From: DATKKX01 sp035542775
GTDB taxonomy: Bacteria > Planctomycetota > Phycisphaerae > UBA1845 > UTPLA1
Direction: 5' to 3'
Length of the DNA: 16,267 nucleotides
NCBI GenBank assembly: GCA_035542775.1
Contig: DATKKX010000192.1
Span: 1 to 16,267, forward strand
Part shown: positions 1 to 7,214 of the stretch, piece by piece
How the letters are laid out: each line of letters opens with the position of its first letter
How positions within the stretch are numbered: position 1 is the stretch's first letter
Notes under the pieces: model-generated
What the model saw: the letters and a program-made list of their open reading frames with translations, nothing else
Database searches by the model: none
What the model was told of the DNA's origin: nothing
Made by a program: the position numbers and the translations under genes

Positions 1-287
1 CCCGGGGGCAAATCGAGGAGGCCGCCGAGGTTCACAGCAAGGCCGTGCAGATCGACCCGAACTCCGCCGAAGCCCAGTACGCCTTGGGCCGCGACATGCT
101 GGACCTTGGGCGAACGGCTGAAGCCATCGAGGCTTTGCGGCGAGCATTGCAGATCAATCCCAACAACGCCGAAGCACAGAACGATCTCGATACCGCTCTC
201 CACAAAGACACGAGCGGATCATCGGGAACCAGTGGGCACTCAGAAGAAGGAAGCCCCGGCGTAGCGACGCCTCGAGCAGGACCGTAG
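1..287 (+). CDS. C-terminal end of a TPR-repeat protein (5' truncated)
   Basis: The reading frame is open to the left edge (read from base 3), so only the last 94 or so residues are present. The visible part holds one complete tetratricopeptide unit with a typical A-x-x-L-G spacing (EAQYALGRDMLDLGRTAEAI, then EALRRALQINP) and the edges of the units before and after it. The repeats NP-N-N/S-AEAQ at the unit boundaries are standard TPR signatures. A Gly/Ser/Thr-rich, low-complexity tail of about 30 residues follows and probably is disordered. TPR domains bind other proteins; the partner cannot be told from this fragment. It converges on lpxB with a 50-base gap that has no clear terminator. Residues upstream of the window would decide whether this is a stand-alone TPR protein or part of a larger enzyme. 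Confidence 0.8.
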   Translation, partial: RGQIEEAAEVHSKAVQIDPNSAEAQYALGRDMLDLGRTAEAIEALRRALQINPNNAEAQNDLDTALHKDTSGSSGTSGHSEEGSPGVATPRAGP

Positions 288-337
288 CGCGGGCCCGGAT
301 TCATCCCGTTCCATGCCCACACGCGCGTGCGCGGAAT

Positions 338-1501
338 TCATCCGGCCGTCGCAAGAAGGGCGGCCAGCTCTGCCGCCGCATTCTGCGCCGCCCCGCTCCG
401 GACAATGGGCTTGATCAACGCTTGCAGCTCGGTGCGAATTCGTCCCAACGTGTTCGGGCTGGAAAGCCAGTCCACTGCCGTGGCGACGATCGGGTCGACG
501 GTCCGATAGTACGGCATGAACTCAGGCACGATCTGCCTTCCCGCGAGAATGTTGGGAATGGACAAGTACTTGGTGGAGATCAGCCATCGTCCGACGAGCC
601 GGTACATCCAACGGCTGGCGTTGTACATCACGATCATGGGCGTGGCATGGAAAGCCACTTCCAAAGTCACCGTGCCGGACGCTACGAGGGCCAAGTCGGC
701 GGCGCGAATTGCCGCCGCCCGATCCGTCGCCCCACCCACAATCTCCACCGGCAATGACCGTGGATGGCGGCGGACGAGCAAGGCGATCAGGTTTCTGATC
801 TCGTCGTTCGCGGAGACAATGAGGAATCGGGCCCGCTTGAACCGGACGGCGAGAGATTGAGCCACTTCCAGTTGGCCGGGCAGCACTTCGCGTACGACGT
901 GTCGCCGCGAGCCGGGCAGAATCGCGATGACAGGCGAGCCCCCGGCGCGGAGAGCGGCGATACGGGCGTCATCGATAGTGAGAGCCAGGAGGTGATCGAA
1001 AAGGGGATGTCCCACGTATGTCGTGGGAATCCCCGCATCACGGAACCACTGCTCCTCGAACGGCCAGATGCAGGCAACGCGGGTCACGCGCCGTCGGATC
1101 CGGTCGTTCCGCCAGGGCGCCCATGCCCACGTCTGCGGAGCGATGTAATAGAGGACCGGCACGCCGCGGCGACGACAAAGCTTCGCCACAGGAAGATTGA
1201 GCGTGGGAGAATCCACCAGCACGGCCGCGTCGAATTGCTGTTGCGACAGAAAGCCCCGTAAGCGATTGAGCAGCAGCAACGCTTCGGGAGCGCGGTAAAT
1301 CGCGGCCATGGCCATCGCGGATCCGGCCGTCATATCGTGAAAACACTCGCACCCGGCCCCGCTCATGGCCGGGCCCGCCAGGCCGGCAAAAGATGCGTCG
1401 GGGCGCAATTGGCGGAAGGCGCGAATGAAGGCGGCGGCATGCTCGTCCGCGCTTTGCTCAGCGGCACTTATGAAAACTCGTGGGCCAACCGAACGCTGCA
1501 T
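338..1501 (-). CDS. lpxB: Lipid-A-disaccharide synthase LpxB
   Basis: This family joins UDP-2,3-diacylglucosamine and lipid X (2,3-diacylglucosamine 1-phosphate) into the lipid A disaccharide at the inner face of the cytoplasmic membrane, as a GT-B fold enzyme (family GT19). Seen with the start at 1501 (387 aa): an N-terminal E15-x-S17-x-D19 box, VDSP around D97, YYIAPQTWAW at 118-127, PGSR at 196-199, SGTVTLE at 275-281 and PNILAGR at 316-322. These match the family's order, and its length of about 380 aa. The frame also opens at 1579, adding 26 residues, but those lie before the Rossmann strand (VFISAAE), and the 1501 ATG has a GGGACAGG-like site before it, so I prefer 1501. Two boxes deviate: the usual G-E-x-S-G-D reads A-E-x-S-A-D, and the glutamate of GSRxxE is V202. 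It is monocistronic here and divergent from rpsB. Its presence implies lipid A, hence an outer membrane. Confidence 0.93.
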   Translation of the reverse strand: MQRSVGPRVFISAAEQSADEHAAAFIRAFRQLRPDASFAGLAGPAMSGAGCECFHDMTAGSAMAMAAIYRAPEALLLLNRLRGFLSQQQFDAAVLVDSPTLNLPVAKLCRRRGVPVLYYIAPQTWAWAPWRNDRIRRRVTRVACIWPFEEQWFRDAGIPTTYVGHPLFDHLLALTIDDARIAALRAGGSPVIAILPGSRRHVVREVLPGQLEVAQSLAVRFKRARFLIVSANDEIRNLIALLVRRHPRSLPVEIVGGATDRAAAIRAADLALVASGTVTLEVAFHATPMIVMYNASRWMYRLVGRWLISTKYLSIPNILAGRQIVPEFMPYYRTVDPIVATAVDWLSSPNTLGRIRTELQALIKPIVRSGAAQNAAAELAALLATAG

Positions 1502-1616
1502 CGCCTGTCCCGTCACTCCATCCTCAACTGCGCTATGGACCTCTGCGAGCGTCCAAAGCAATCGGACACACCTGATCATCTCGCTCCGGCCGGCTGTCGG
1601 GAGCGTTCGTCCGAGA

Positions 1617-1645
1617 ATAATACACCGGGACGCACTTCATGTCCC
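1617..1645 (-). promoter_or_regulatory. Candidate sigma70-type promoter for lpxB
   Basis: Read on the minus strand there is GGGACA (1645-1640), a 17-base spacer and TATTAT (1622-1617), which matches the -35/-10 consensus at 4 of 6 and 5 of 6 positions. It would start transcription near 1610, about 110 bases before the preferred lpxB start and about 30 before the longer alternative. This is pattern matching only. Confidence 0.35.
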
Positions 1646-1960
1646 ACATCGCTGGGCTGGCAACCACAACAGATTGGGCTTCAGGCATCGCCGGCCGCCC
1701 AGCTCTGTCGGCGAGCTCGGATCATGCCACGGCCCGACGGCCCCACGACTCGCCGAGACCAGAACCATCGCGGACTTCCCACCTGTCCCATCCGAACGGG
1801 AGACTGGAAAGGCCTGGATTCCACTATTCCATTGAGCGGAACACTCGCGGTCGGCTATCCTGTCAGCCCGCCCCGGCAGGCCCAGTTGCGAAAATGCTCG
1901 GCGGTGCTTAAATCCTTATCTGTGCCGGAGTGCATCGTTAACAGCCAGGACCGGCGCGAA

Positions 1961-1997
1961 GTTACGGCTTGACGTAACCGCGTGCCGCACTTAAGCT
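1961..1997 (+). promoter_or_regulatory. Candidate rpsB promoter overlapped by a 6-bp inverted repeat
   Basis: TTGACG (1969-1974) is followed after 17 bases by TAAGCT (1992-1997), a good -35 but a poor -10. The perfect inverted repeat GTTACG-gcttga-CGTAAC (1961-1978) straddles the -35 box, an arrangement that would suit a repressor operator or, if transcription starts upstream, a small leader hairpin. A competing candidate lies at 1886-1913. Confidence 0.3.
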
Positions 1998-2059
1998 TTC
2001 AGGATTCGACGTAGTATTCGCAAACCAAGGCGTCCTGAGGACATGACGGGAGGTGACTT

Positions 2060-2956
2060 TTGGCATCGGCGTTGGTCCGCGAGTTGATCGATTGCGGCGT
2101 TCATTTTGGCCATCGGACGGGTCGATGGAACCCCAAGATGGCGCCGTACATCTTCGGCAAGCGGAATTCGATTCACATTATTGACATTCGAGAAACCGTT
2201 AAAGGACTGCTTCGAGCGAAGAAGTTCCTGTCCGCTCTGGTGGCCGCGGGGCACGACGTGCTCGTCGTCGGCACCAAGCGACAGGCCCGCGAAGTAGTGG
2301 AAAAGCAGGCCCGGCGCGTCGGCATGCCCTTCGTGACCGAACGGTGGCTCGGCGGCACCCTCACCAATTTCAAAACCATCCGCTCGCGCTTGGCCCGCCT
2401 CGAAGAGCTTGAACGCCTCGAGGCCACCGGCGAGATCAACAACTTCAGCAAGAAGATGAAGTCGACCATCGATCGCGAGCGGCGGAAAATAGCCCGAAAC
2501 CTCGACGGGATTCGCGGAATGACGCGGCTTCCCGGCGCTCTGGTCATACTTGACGTGGCCCGCGAGCACATCGCCGTGCGTGAAGCCAGAAAACTGGCCA
2601 TCCCCACGGTGTGCCTGGTGGACACCGACGGCGACCCCGATTGCGCGGACATCGTCATTCCGGGCAATGACGACGCCATGCGATCGGTCGAGCTCGTCGT
2701 CCGCGAACTGGCCGACGCCATCGACGAGGGCAAGCGCGGTCGCACCGTGACGGCGGAAGCACCCGCCGACCAGGCCGGCGCCGAAAGCGCCCGGCCGCGA
2801 CGCTCGCGACGCCCCACGATAACCGAGCTGGCCGAGCGAGGTGCGGGCCCCGGCGCCCCCCCCGAGGCGGATCTGGGCGGCGCAGGCACGCCGCTCGAGC
2901 CGGTTGGCACTCCGGCTCCGGATCCCGCGGCTCCCGCGCCGTCACCGGAAGGCTAG
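2060..2956 (+). CDS. rpsB: 30S ribosomal protein S2, with a long C-terminal tail
   Basis: S2 binds the 30S body-head junction late in assembly and helps to recruit S1. The start is TTG at 2060: a strong GGGAGGTGA (2048-2056) sits just before it, no in-frame ATG is nearby, and the protein then begins ASALVRELIDCGVHFGHR, the usual S2 opening (VHFGH, RWNPKM). Further hallmarks are IHIIDIRET, VLVVGTKRQA, ERWLGGTLTNF, PGALVILDV and IPTVCLVDTDGDPD. The S2 fold ends near residue 230. The remaining 65 or so residues (from about TVTAEAP) are rich in Ala, Pro and Gly with an Arg cluster (RPRRSRR) and look disordered, so the 298-residue total exceeds the usual 230-260. It is followed by tsf after 170 bases, the normal bacterial order. 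Confidence 0.97.
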   Translation: MASALVRELIDCGVHFGHRTGRWNPKMAPYIFGKRNSIHIIDIRETVKGLLRAKKFLSALVAAGHDVLVVGTKRQAREVVEKQARRVGMPFVTERWLGGTLTNFKTIRSRLARLEELERLEATGEINNFSKKMKSTIDRERRKIARNLDGIRGMTRLPGALVILDVAREHIAVREARKLAIPTVCLVDTDGDPDCADIVIPGNDDAMRSVELVVRELADAIDEGKRGRTVTAEAPADQAGAESARPRRSRRPTITELAERGAGPGAPPEADLGGAGTPLEPVGTPAPDPAAPAPSPEG

Positions 2957-3126
2957 GACCGCGTCCGTCGGCAACAAAGGTCGCGAGCGAGATTCTGATA
3001 TTCAGCCCGATGATGCGATCCGGCGCGGGATTGACGGCCCGATTTCAGGGCATAGGCCAGAGAACACGGGTCCGTTGAACCACAGATGTTCGCCCCGGAT
3101 GCCGCACCCAAGGAGATAACAAGGTA

Positions 3127-3942
3127 ATGGCCGAGATCAACGCAAAGCAGGTCCAGGCTCTGCGAGCCAAGACGGACCTTCCCATGATGGACTGCAAGCA
3201 GGCCCTGGTGGAAACCGGCGGCGATGAAAAAAAGGCGCTCGAACTGCTCCGCAAGAAGTTCGCCGACAAGATGAGCACCCGGGCGGAAAAGGAAACCGCC
3301 AACGGCCGCATCGGCGTCTTCGCCGACGACAAGGCCGTGGCCCTCGCGGAAGTGCGCTGTGAGACGGACTTCGTCGGGAACAACGAGCAATTCAAGACCC
3401 TGGCGGACCGCGTCGCCGAGCAGTGCGCCAAAACGGGCATCGTCAACGTCGAGCAGCTCAAGGCCCACAAGATCGACGGCGGCCGCACCGTGCAGGACCT
3501 GGTCACCGACGCTTTCGGCAAGTTCAAGGAGAACATGGGCATTCACCGCGTCAAGCGGATGGAAGGCCCCGGCGCCTGCTACGTACACCACAACGGCAAG
3601 ATCGGCACGGCCATTGTTTGTGACGTGCCCCCCGGCGAGGCCGGCAGGCACATTTGCATGCATATCGCCTCCACGGCCGTCATTCTGGGCGTGGTGCGTG
3701 AGCAGGTGGACCCCGCCGCCGTGGCTGAGGCCAAAGACAAGGCCATGAGCGAGATCACCGGCAAGCCCGAGCAGATCAAGGAGAAGATCGTTCGCGGCAA
3801 GATGGAGAAGTGGTACGCCGACCGCGTTCTGACCGAGCAGCCGTTCGTGATGGACGACAAGAAGACCGTCGGCGCCTACGCCAAAGAGCACGGCTTCTCC
3901 ATCAAGGCGTTCATCAAATATGAGGTTGGGGGAGTCAACTGA
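3127..3942 (+). CDS. tsf: Elongation factor Ts
   Basis: EF-Ts is the guanine nucleotide exchange factor that frees GDP from EF-Tu. Seen here (271 aa): an N-terminal UBA-like region with LRAKTDLPMMDCKQAL (the usual form is KTGAGMMDCK, so G-A-G is replaced by D-L-P), the exchange motif CETDFVGNNEQF at about residues 78-89, and the C-terminal EQPFVMDDKKTVG box. The start ATG at 3127 has AGGAG at 3111-3115, slightly far, and a second AAGGT at 3121-3125. A C-terminal dimerisation region of ordinary size is present. It sits 170 bases after rpsB and is closed by an intrinsic terminator, so rpsB-tsf form one transcription unit as in most bacteria. The 2957-3126 spacer has only a very poor promoter match (TTGACG at 3031). 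Confidence 0.97.
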   Translation: MAEINAKQVQALRAKTDLPMMDCKQALVETGGDEKKALELLRKKFADKMSTRAEKETANGRIGVFADDKAVALAEVRCETDFVGNNEQFKTLADRVAEQCAKTGIVNVEQLKAHKIDGGRTVQDLVTDAFGKFKENMGIHRVKRMEGPGACYVHHNGKIGTAIVCDVPPGEAGRHICMHIASTAVILGVVREQVDPAAVAEAKDKAMSEITGKPEQIKEKIVRGKMEKWYADRVLTEQPFVMDDKKTVGAYAKEHGFSIKAFIKYEVGGVN

Positions 3943-3948
3943 CCGACT

Positions 3949-3973
3949 AAGCCGCGCGAGCGGCTTTTTTTTT
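3949..3973 (+). terminator. Intrinsic terminator after tsf
   Basis: AAGCCGC (3949-3955), loop GCGA (3956-3959) and GCGGCTT (3960-3966) form a perfect 7-bp stem capped by a GNRA-type tetraloop, followed by a run of nine T ending at 3973. It begins six bases after the tsf stop codon and marks the end of the rpsB-tsf unit. Confidence 0.93.
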
Positions 3974-4002
3974 GCGCCGCTTCGCTGGCACGAGTGGCGC
4001 AA
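3972..4002 (+). repeat. Second inverted repeat at the tsf-pyrH junction
   Basis: TTGCGCC (3972-3978) and GGCGCAA (3996-4002) are perfect 7-base complements around a 17-base loop. The left arm uses the last two T of the tsf terminator's T tract, so the two structures touch. It lies 28 bases before the pyrH start and could affect read-through or pyrH leader folding. Confidence 0.45.
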
Positions 4003-4030
4003 GCAAATCCCCAACGCTTAGAGGCCCAAG

Positions 4031-4783
4031 ATGGCAAAAAAAAGACGCACACGACATGACGCCAAGGCCGGCACCAAGTTCCACCGCGTGATCCTGAAAA
4101 TCTCCGGAGAGGGCTTCGGAAGCCCGGGCGGATTCGGGATCGACGGAATGGCCGTCCAGCGCATCGCCGAGGAAGTGCTTTCCGTCACCAGGCTGGGAGT
4201 GCAGGTGGCGGTGGTGGTAGGCGGCGGCAACTTTGTGCGCGGAGCCGTGCTCGCGGCAAAGTCGAATATCCAGGAGGCCACGGCCCATTACATGGGCATG
4301 CTGGCGACCGTGATCAACGCCCTGGCCCTGCAGGACATGCTCGAAGCCGTGCAGCAGCAGACTCGCGTGCAGTCCGCCATCGCCATCCAGAGCGTCTGCG
4401 AGAGCTTCATCCGCCGGCGTTGTATCCGACACCTGGAGAAAGGACGCATTGTCATTCTCGCGGCGGGCACCGGCCGACCCTTCGTCACAACTGATACAGC
4501 CGCCGCCCTGGCCGCGATCGAGACCAACGCGGACATCCTCTTCAAGGCCACCAACGTCGACGGTGTGTTCTCCGCCGATCCCAAGAAGGACACCGGCGCC
4601 AAGTTCTTCAAGAAGCTGACCTATAATGAAGTCATCGACCGGCGACTCCGCGTGATGGACGTGGCGGCCGTGGACCTCTGTCAGCAGCACGGCATCCCCA
4701 TCGGCGTGTTCAGCCTGAAGAAGGCGGGCAACCTGAAAAAGGCGGTCATGGGGCAGAGCGTCGGGACGCGGATCGGAGAGTGA
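4031..4783 (+). CDS. pyrH: UMP kinase
   Basis: This bacterial uridylate kinase (amino-acid kinase fold, usually a hexamer) phosphorylates UMP to UDP with ATP. Motifs seen in the 250 residues: KISGE (23-27), VVGGGNFVRG (62-71), MGMLATVINALALQ (88-101), GTGRPFVTTDTAA, ATNVDGVFSADP and VMDVAAVDLC, in the family order and at the usual length plus a basic N-terminal tail (MAKKRRTRHDAK). Two positions are unusual: GTGNPF reads GTGRPF, and the acidic residue that in E. coli (D77, in GDHMGMLAT) contacts UMP is histidine here (H86, codon CAT at 4286). The start ATG at 4031 has only a modest GAGG at 4021-4024. pyrH follows tsf as in many bacteria but is separated from it by a terminator, so it needs read-through or its own promoter. 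rlmN follows after 37 bases. Confidence 0.96.
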   Translation: MAKKRRTRHDAKAGTKFHRVILKISGEGFGSPGGFGIDGMAVQRIAEEVLSVTRLGVQVAVVVGGGNFVRGAVLAAKSNIQEATAHYMGMLATVINALALQDMLEAVQQQTRVQSAIAIQSVCESFIRRRCIRHLEKGRIVILAAGTGRPFVTTDTAAALAAIETNADILFKATNVDGVFSADPKKDTGAKFFKKLTYNEVIDRRLRVMDVAAVDLCQQHGIPIGVFSLKKAGNLKKAVMGQSVGTRIGE

Positions 4784-4820
4784 CCGCCTGGGACTCGTTC
4801 CCGCTCGAGGACGAAAAGGC

Positions 4821-5930
4821 GTGAACGCCTCCGACTCGCATCAGCATGTGCTCGATCTTACGCCTGACCGCCTGGCCGAGCTTCTTACCTCGTCTGGCGA
4901 GAAGCCCTTTCGGGCCAGACAGGTCCTGGAGTGGGTCTACCAGCACGGCGCCGTTTCGTTCGATGAGATGACCAACCTGTCCAAACCGCTGCGGGAAATG
5001 CTGAAGCAGCGGCTCGTTGTTTATGCCTCGGAAATAATCCGGCGTTCCGTTTCCTCCGACGGCACCGTCAAGCTGCTCCTGAAATGGCCCGACGGTGCCA
5101 CCAGCGAATGCGTCTTGATCCCCGAGGAGCCGCGACGGACCGCCTGCATCAGCTCGCAGGTCGGCTGCCCGGTCGGCTGCCGTTTCTGCGCCAGCGGCAT
5201 GAACGGCCTGCAGAGAAACCTGACCGCGGGCCAGATCGTCGAGCAGGTCCTGCGGGTCGGCGCGGAGGCCGCCGCCGACGGCGGGCGTCTGAGCAACGTC
5301 GTCTTCATGGGCCTCGGCGAACCGCTGGCCAACTACGACGCCGTCATGTCCGCGGTTCGGACGATCAACGCTTCCTGGGGGCCGAATATCGGGGCCCGCA
5401 AGATCACCATCAGCACGGTCGGCCTCCCCAAGCAGATCCGCCGCCTGGCCGACGAGGGCCTGCAGCTCAATCTGGCCCTCTCGCTGCACGCCCCCACCGA
5501 CGAGCTTCGCGAGCAGTTAATCCCCTGGGCAAGGAAGATCTCGATCGCCGACATCATCGAGGCATGCAGGTATTACTTTGAAAAGACCGGCCGCGAGATC
5601 ACCCTGGAGTACATCCTCCTGCACGAAGTCAACGACCGCCGCACCCACGCTCAGCAGCTGGCCCGCTTCGCCAAACAGCTCCGCTGCAACATCAACCTGA
5701 TCCGTTACAATGTCGTGGAGGGCCTTCCGTTCGCCCGGCCGAGTGGTGAGGAGGCCCACGTTTTCCAACGGGAGCTGCGCGAGCACGGCGTGAACGCCCA
5801 CATCCGCACCTCGCGAGGCCTGGATATCGAGGCGGCCTGCGGCCAGCTCCGCCGGCGTGAGATGCTGGAAGCCCAGGCCGGTGAAGGCCGGCAGCCTCCC
5901 GTCCGGATCGGCATCGAGAGGCGCGAATAA
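4821..5930 (+). CDS. rlmN: Dual-specificity RNA methyltransferase RlmN (23S rRNA A2503)
   Basis: This radical SAM enzyme methylates C2 of A2503 in 23S rRNA (and of A37 in some tRNAs) through a methyl-cysteine intermediate. In the 369-residue product the iron-sulfur motif C-x3-C-x2-C is C116, C120 and C123 (VGCPVGCRFC). The catalytic pair is visible too: C109 seven residues before the cluster (ACISSQVGC), and C340 in the C-terminal GLDIEAACGQL box. GEPLANYD (the SAM-contacting GEPL) is also present. All key residues are therefore intact. The start is a GTG at 4821 with GAGG at 4807-4810; the leading residues before LTPDRL are not conserved, so the exact start is less sure. It lies 37 bases after pyrH and eight bases before the earliest tilS start, which suggests co-transcription with other translation genes. 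Confidence 0.95.
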   Translation: MNASDSHQHVLDLTPDRLAELLTSSGEKPFRARQVLEWVYQHGAVSFDEMTNLSKPLREMLKQRLVVYASEIIRRSVSSDGTVKLLLKWPDGATSECVLIPEEPRRTACISSQVGCPVGCRFCASGMNGLQRNLTAGQIVEQVLRVGAEAAADGGRLSNVVFMGLGEPLANYDAVMSAVRTINASWGPNIGARKITISTVGLPKQIRRLADEGLQLNLALSLHAPTDELREQLIPWARKISIADIIEACRYYFEKTGREITLEYILLHEVNDRRTHAQQLARFAKQLRCNINLIRYNVVEGLPFARPSGEEAHVFQRELREHGVNAHIRTSRGLDIEAACGQLRRREMLEAQAGEGRQPPVRIGIERRE

Positions 5931-6010
5931 CAAGAGCGGTGGGCGAAAGACAAGACGTGGAATCGATCCACGCGTCGCCCGCGTCCCGCATTCCCGGCTC
6001 GACACTTTCA

Positions 6011-7054
6011 ATGGACTTGCGAGCGTTCCACAACCACCTCTTCGCTGCGGCCGCCGAGCTGATGCCGCCGGGCAGCGGTGTCGTCGTCGCCGTCTCCGGG
6101 GGCGCCGATTCCACGGCCTTGCTGCATGGTTTGAACGCCGTGAATCAACAACATAACCGCCAGTGGCGCCTGCACGTCGCCCACCTGAATCATGGTCTGC
6201 GCGCCGACGCCGATGCCGACGCCCGGTTCGTCGTGGAGACGGCAAGGGATTTGGGGCTCCCCTCCAGCATCAACAAGGTCGATGCCGCCGCGATCGCCCG
6301 GCAACGCAATCTGACCGTGGAAGAGGCGGGCCGACGGTTGCGCTACGAGTTTTTCGAGGAAGTCGCCTCCGCGGTCGGTGCGAAAACCGTGGCCCTCGGC
6401 CATCACGCCGACGACCAGGCCGAGACCGTCCTCCACCGCATCGCCCGCGGCACAGGCATCCACGGCCTGGCCGGCATGCAAACGCGGCGTCCGATCCGCG
6501 CCGGCAGCGAGATCGACGTCGTCCGCCCTCTGCTGGGGATGAGACGGGCAGATTTGCGGGCATACCTGTCCGAGCGGCACATCGCCTTTTGCCACGATGT
6601 CACCAACGACGACGCCGGCGCCGCCACCCGCAATCAGATCCGCCACCGCCTGATGCCCATTCTGCGGGAGTTGGTTAACCCCGAAATCGAATCGGCCCTG
6701 ATCCGGCTGGCCGAGCATGCCGGCCGGACCAGCGAAGCCATCCGCACGTTCGCGGAGGAAGCCCTCAACAGACTCCAGATCCGGCGTCAAGAACAGTCGA
6801 TCACCCTGTCGGCGGAGGCGCTTGCGGCACTGCCCCGCGCGGTCCAGACTGAGGTCATCATGCTGGTCTTGCTCAGGCTGGGCGCGCCGTTGCAGGCCAT
6901 CGATTTCGAGCGCATCGATGCAACGGCCGATATCCTGGGTAAGCAAAGCCGACATCGGCGCGTGGAGTTGCCGGGCGGTGTGATAGCGGAGCACCGCGGC
7001 GCCGAGTTCTGCATCAGCCGACAGTCGATCGCCCCCCCGGCCGAGCCGGAGTAG
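6011..7054 (+). CDS. tilS: tRNA(Ile)-lysidine synthetase TilS
   Basis: TilS uses ATP to attach lysine to C34 of tRNA-Ile(CAU), turning it from a methionine into an isoleucine tRNA. Seen from the start at 6011 (347 aa): the N-type ATP pyrophosphatase P-loop SGGADS at 29-34, HLNHGLRADADAD, GHHADDQAETVLHRIARGTG with GLAGM close behind, RPLLGMRRADLRAYL, and the tRNA-facing ATRNQIRHRLMP box. The length fits the shorter TilS type; the C-terminal domain of the 430-residue E. coli enzyme looks reduced. The frame is open from a GTG at 5939, eight bases after rlmN, which would add 24 residues; I prefer 6011 because the family fold begins just there, although neither start has a good ribosome binding site. 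If 5939 is right, it is translationally coupled to rlmN. Confidence 0.93.
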   Translation: MDLRAFHNHLFAAAAELMPPGSGVVVAVSGGADSTALLHGLNAVNQQHNRQWRLHVAHLNHGLRADADADARFVVETARDLGLPSSINKVDAAAIARQRNLTVEEAGRRLRYEFFEEVASAVGAKTVALGHHADDQAETVLHRIARGTGIHGLAGMQTRRPIRAGSEIDVVRPLLGMRRADLRAYLSERHIAFCHDVTNDDAGAATRNQIRHRLMPILRELVNPEIESALIRLAEHAGRTSEAIRTFAEEALNRLQIRRQEQSITLSAEALAALPRAVQTEVIMLVLLRLGAPLQAIDFERIDATADILGKQSRHRRVELPGGVIAEHRGAEFCISRQSIAPPAEPE

Positions 7055-7134
7055 AGCGACCGCCCCAAGGAACCTTGACGTTGACCTCTCAGACACGCGC
7101 ACCCACCCTCCTGCTCACAACATGCTGTCGGGTG

Positions 7135-7161
7135 GCACGGACAAGCCCGGCTTGTCCGTGC
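7135..7161. repeat. Perfect 12-bp palindrome with 3-base loop (REP-like)
   Basis: GCACGGACAAGC (7135-7146), CCG (7147-7149) and GCTTGTCCGTGC (7150-7161) are exact inverted copies. It lies in the 160-base gap between tilS and the glycosyltransferase gene. Neither side has a T tract, so a standard intrinsic terminator is unlikely. Compact, GC-rich, intergenic palindromes of this form are typical of REP-type elements. Only one copy is in the window, so repetition is not shown. Confidence 0.75.
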
Positions 7162-7214
7162 TCTCGCGCAACACTGCCCTGTGTTTTTCTTGTACGATGG
7201 CGAGCGAGGCGATC

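Larger units (their letters stand above)
1580..2059. other. Non-coding divergent region between lpxB and rpsB
   Basis: This stretch of about 480 bases separates the divergent lpxB and rpsB genes. Several frames stay open across it because of high GC, but none has a recognisable protein, a good ribosome binding site or a start that fits. What it holds: the candidate lpxB promoter near 1617-1645, a GTTACG/CGTAAC inverted repeat at 1961-1978, and two weak plus-strand promoter candidates before rpsB (TTGCGA-16-TTAAAT at 1886-1913 and TTGACG-17-TAAGCT at 1969-1997). I see nothing else in 1650-1880. Confidence 0.6.

Noticed and set aside
320..329. CACGCGCGTG palindrome between the TPR gene and lpxB
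   Set aside because: Ten bases only and no T tract; expected by chance in such GC-rich sequence.
1337..1972. Plus-strand open frame of 211 codons over the lpxB start and the gap before rpsB
   Set aside because: Half of it is antisense to lpxB, it has no ribosome binding site and its composition is that of GC-rich chance frames.
3031..3058. TTGACG in the rpsB-tsf spacer as a tsf promoter
   Set aside because: The best -10 words (CATAGG, TAGGCC) are poor or at the wrong distance; tsf is likely read from rpsB.
2953..4014. Minus-strand open frame of 353 codons opposite tsf
   Set aside because: Antisense to a certain tsf gene and its terminator; no family features.
7075..7104. Tandem TTGACG-TTGACC before the glycosyltransferase gene
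   Set aside because: Good -35-like words but only GC-rich sequence where a -10 should be.
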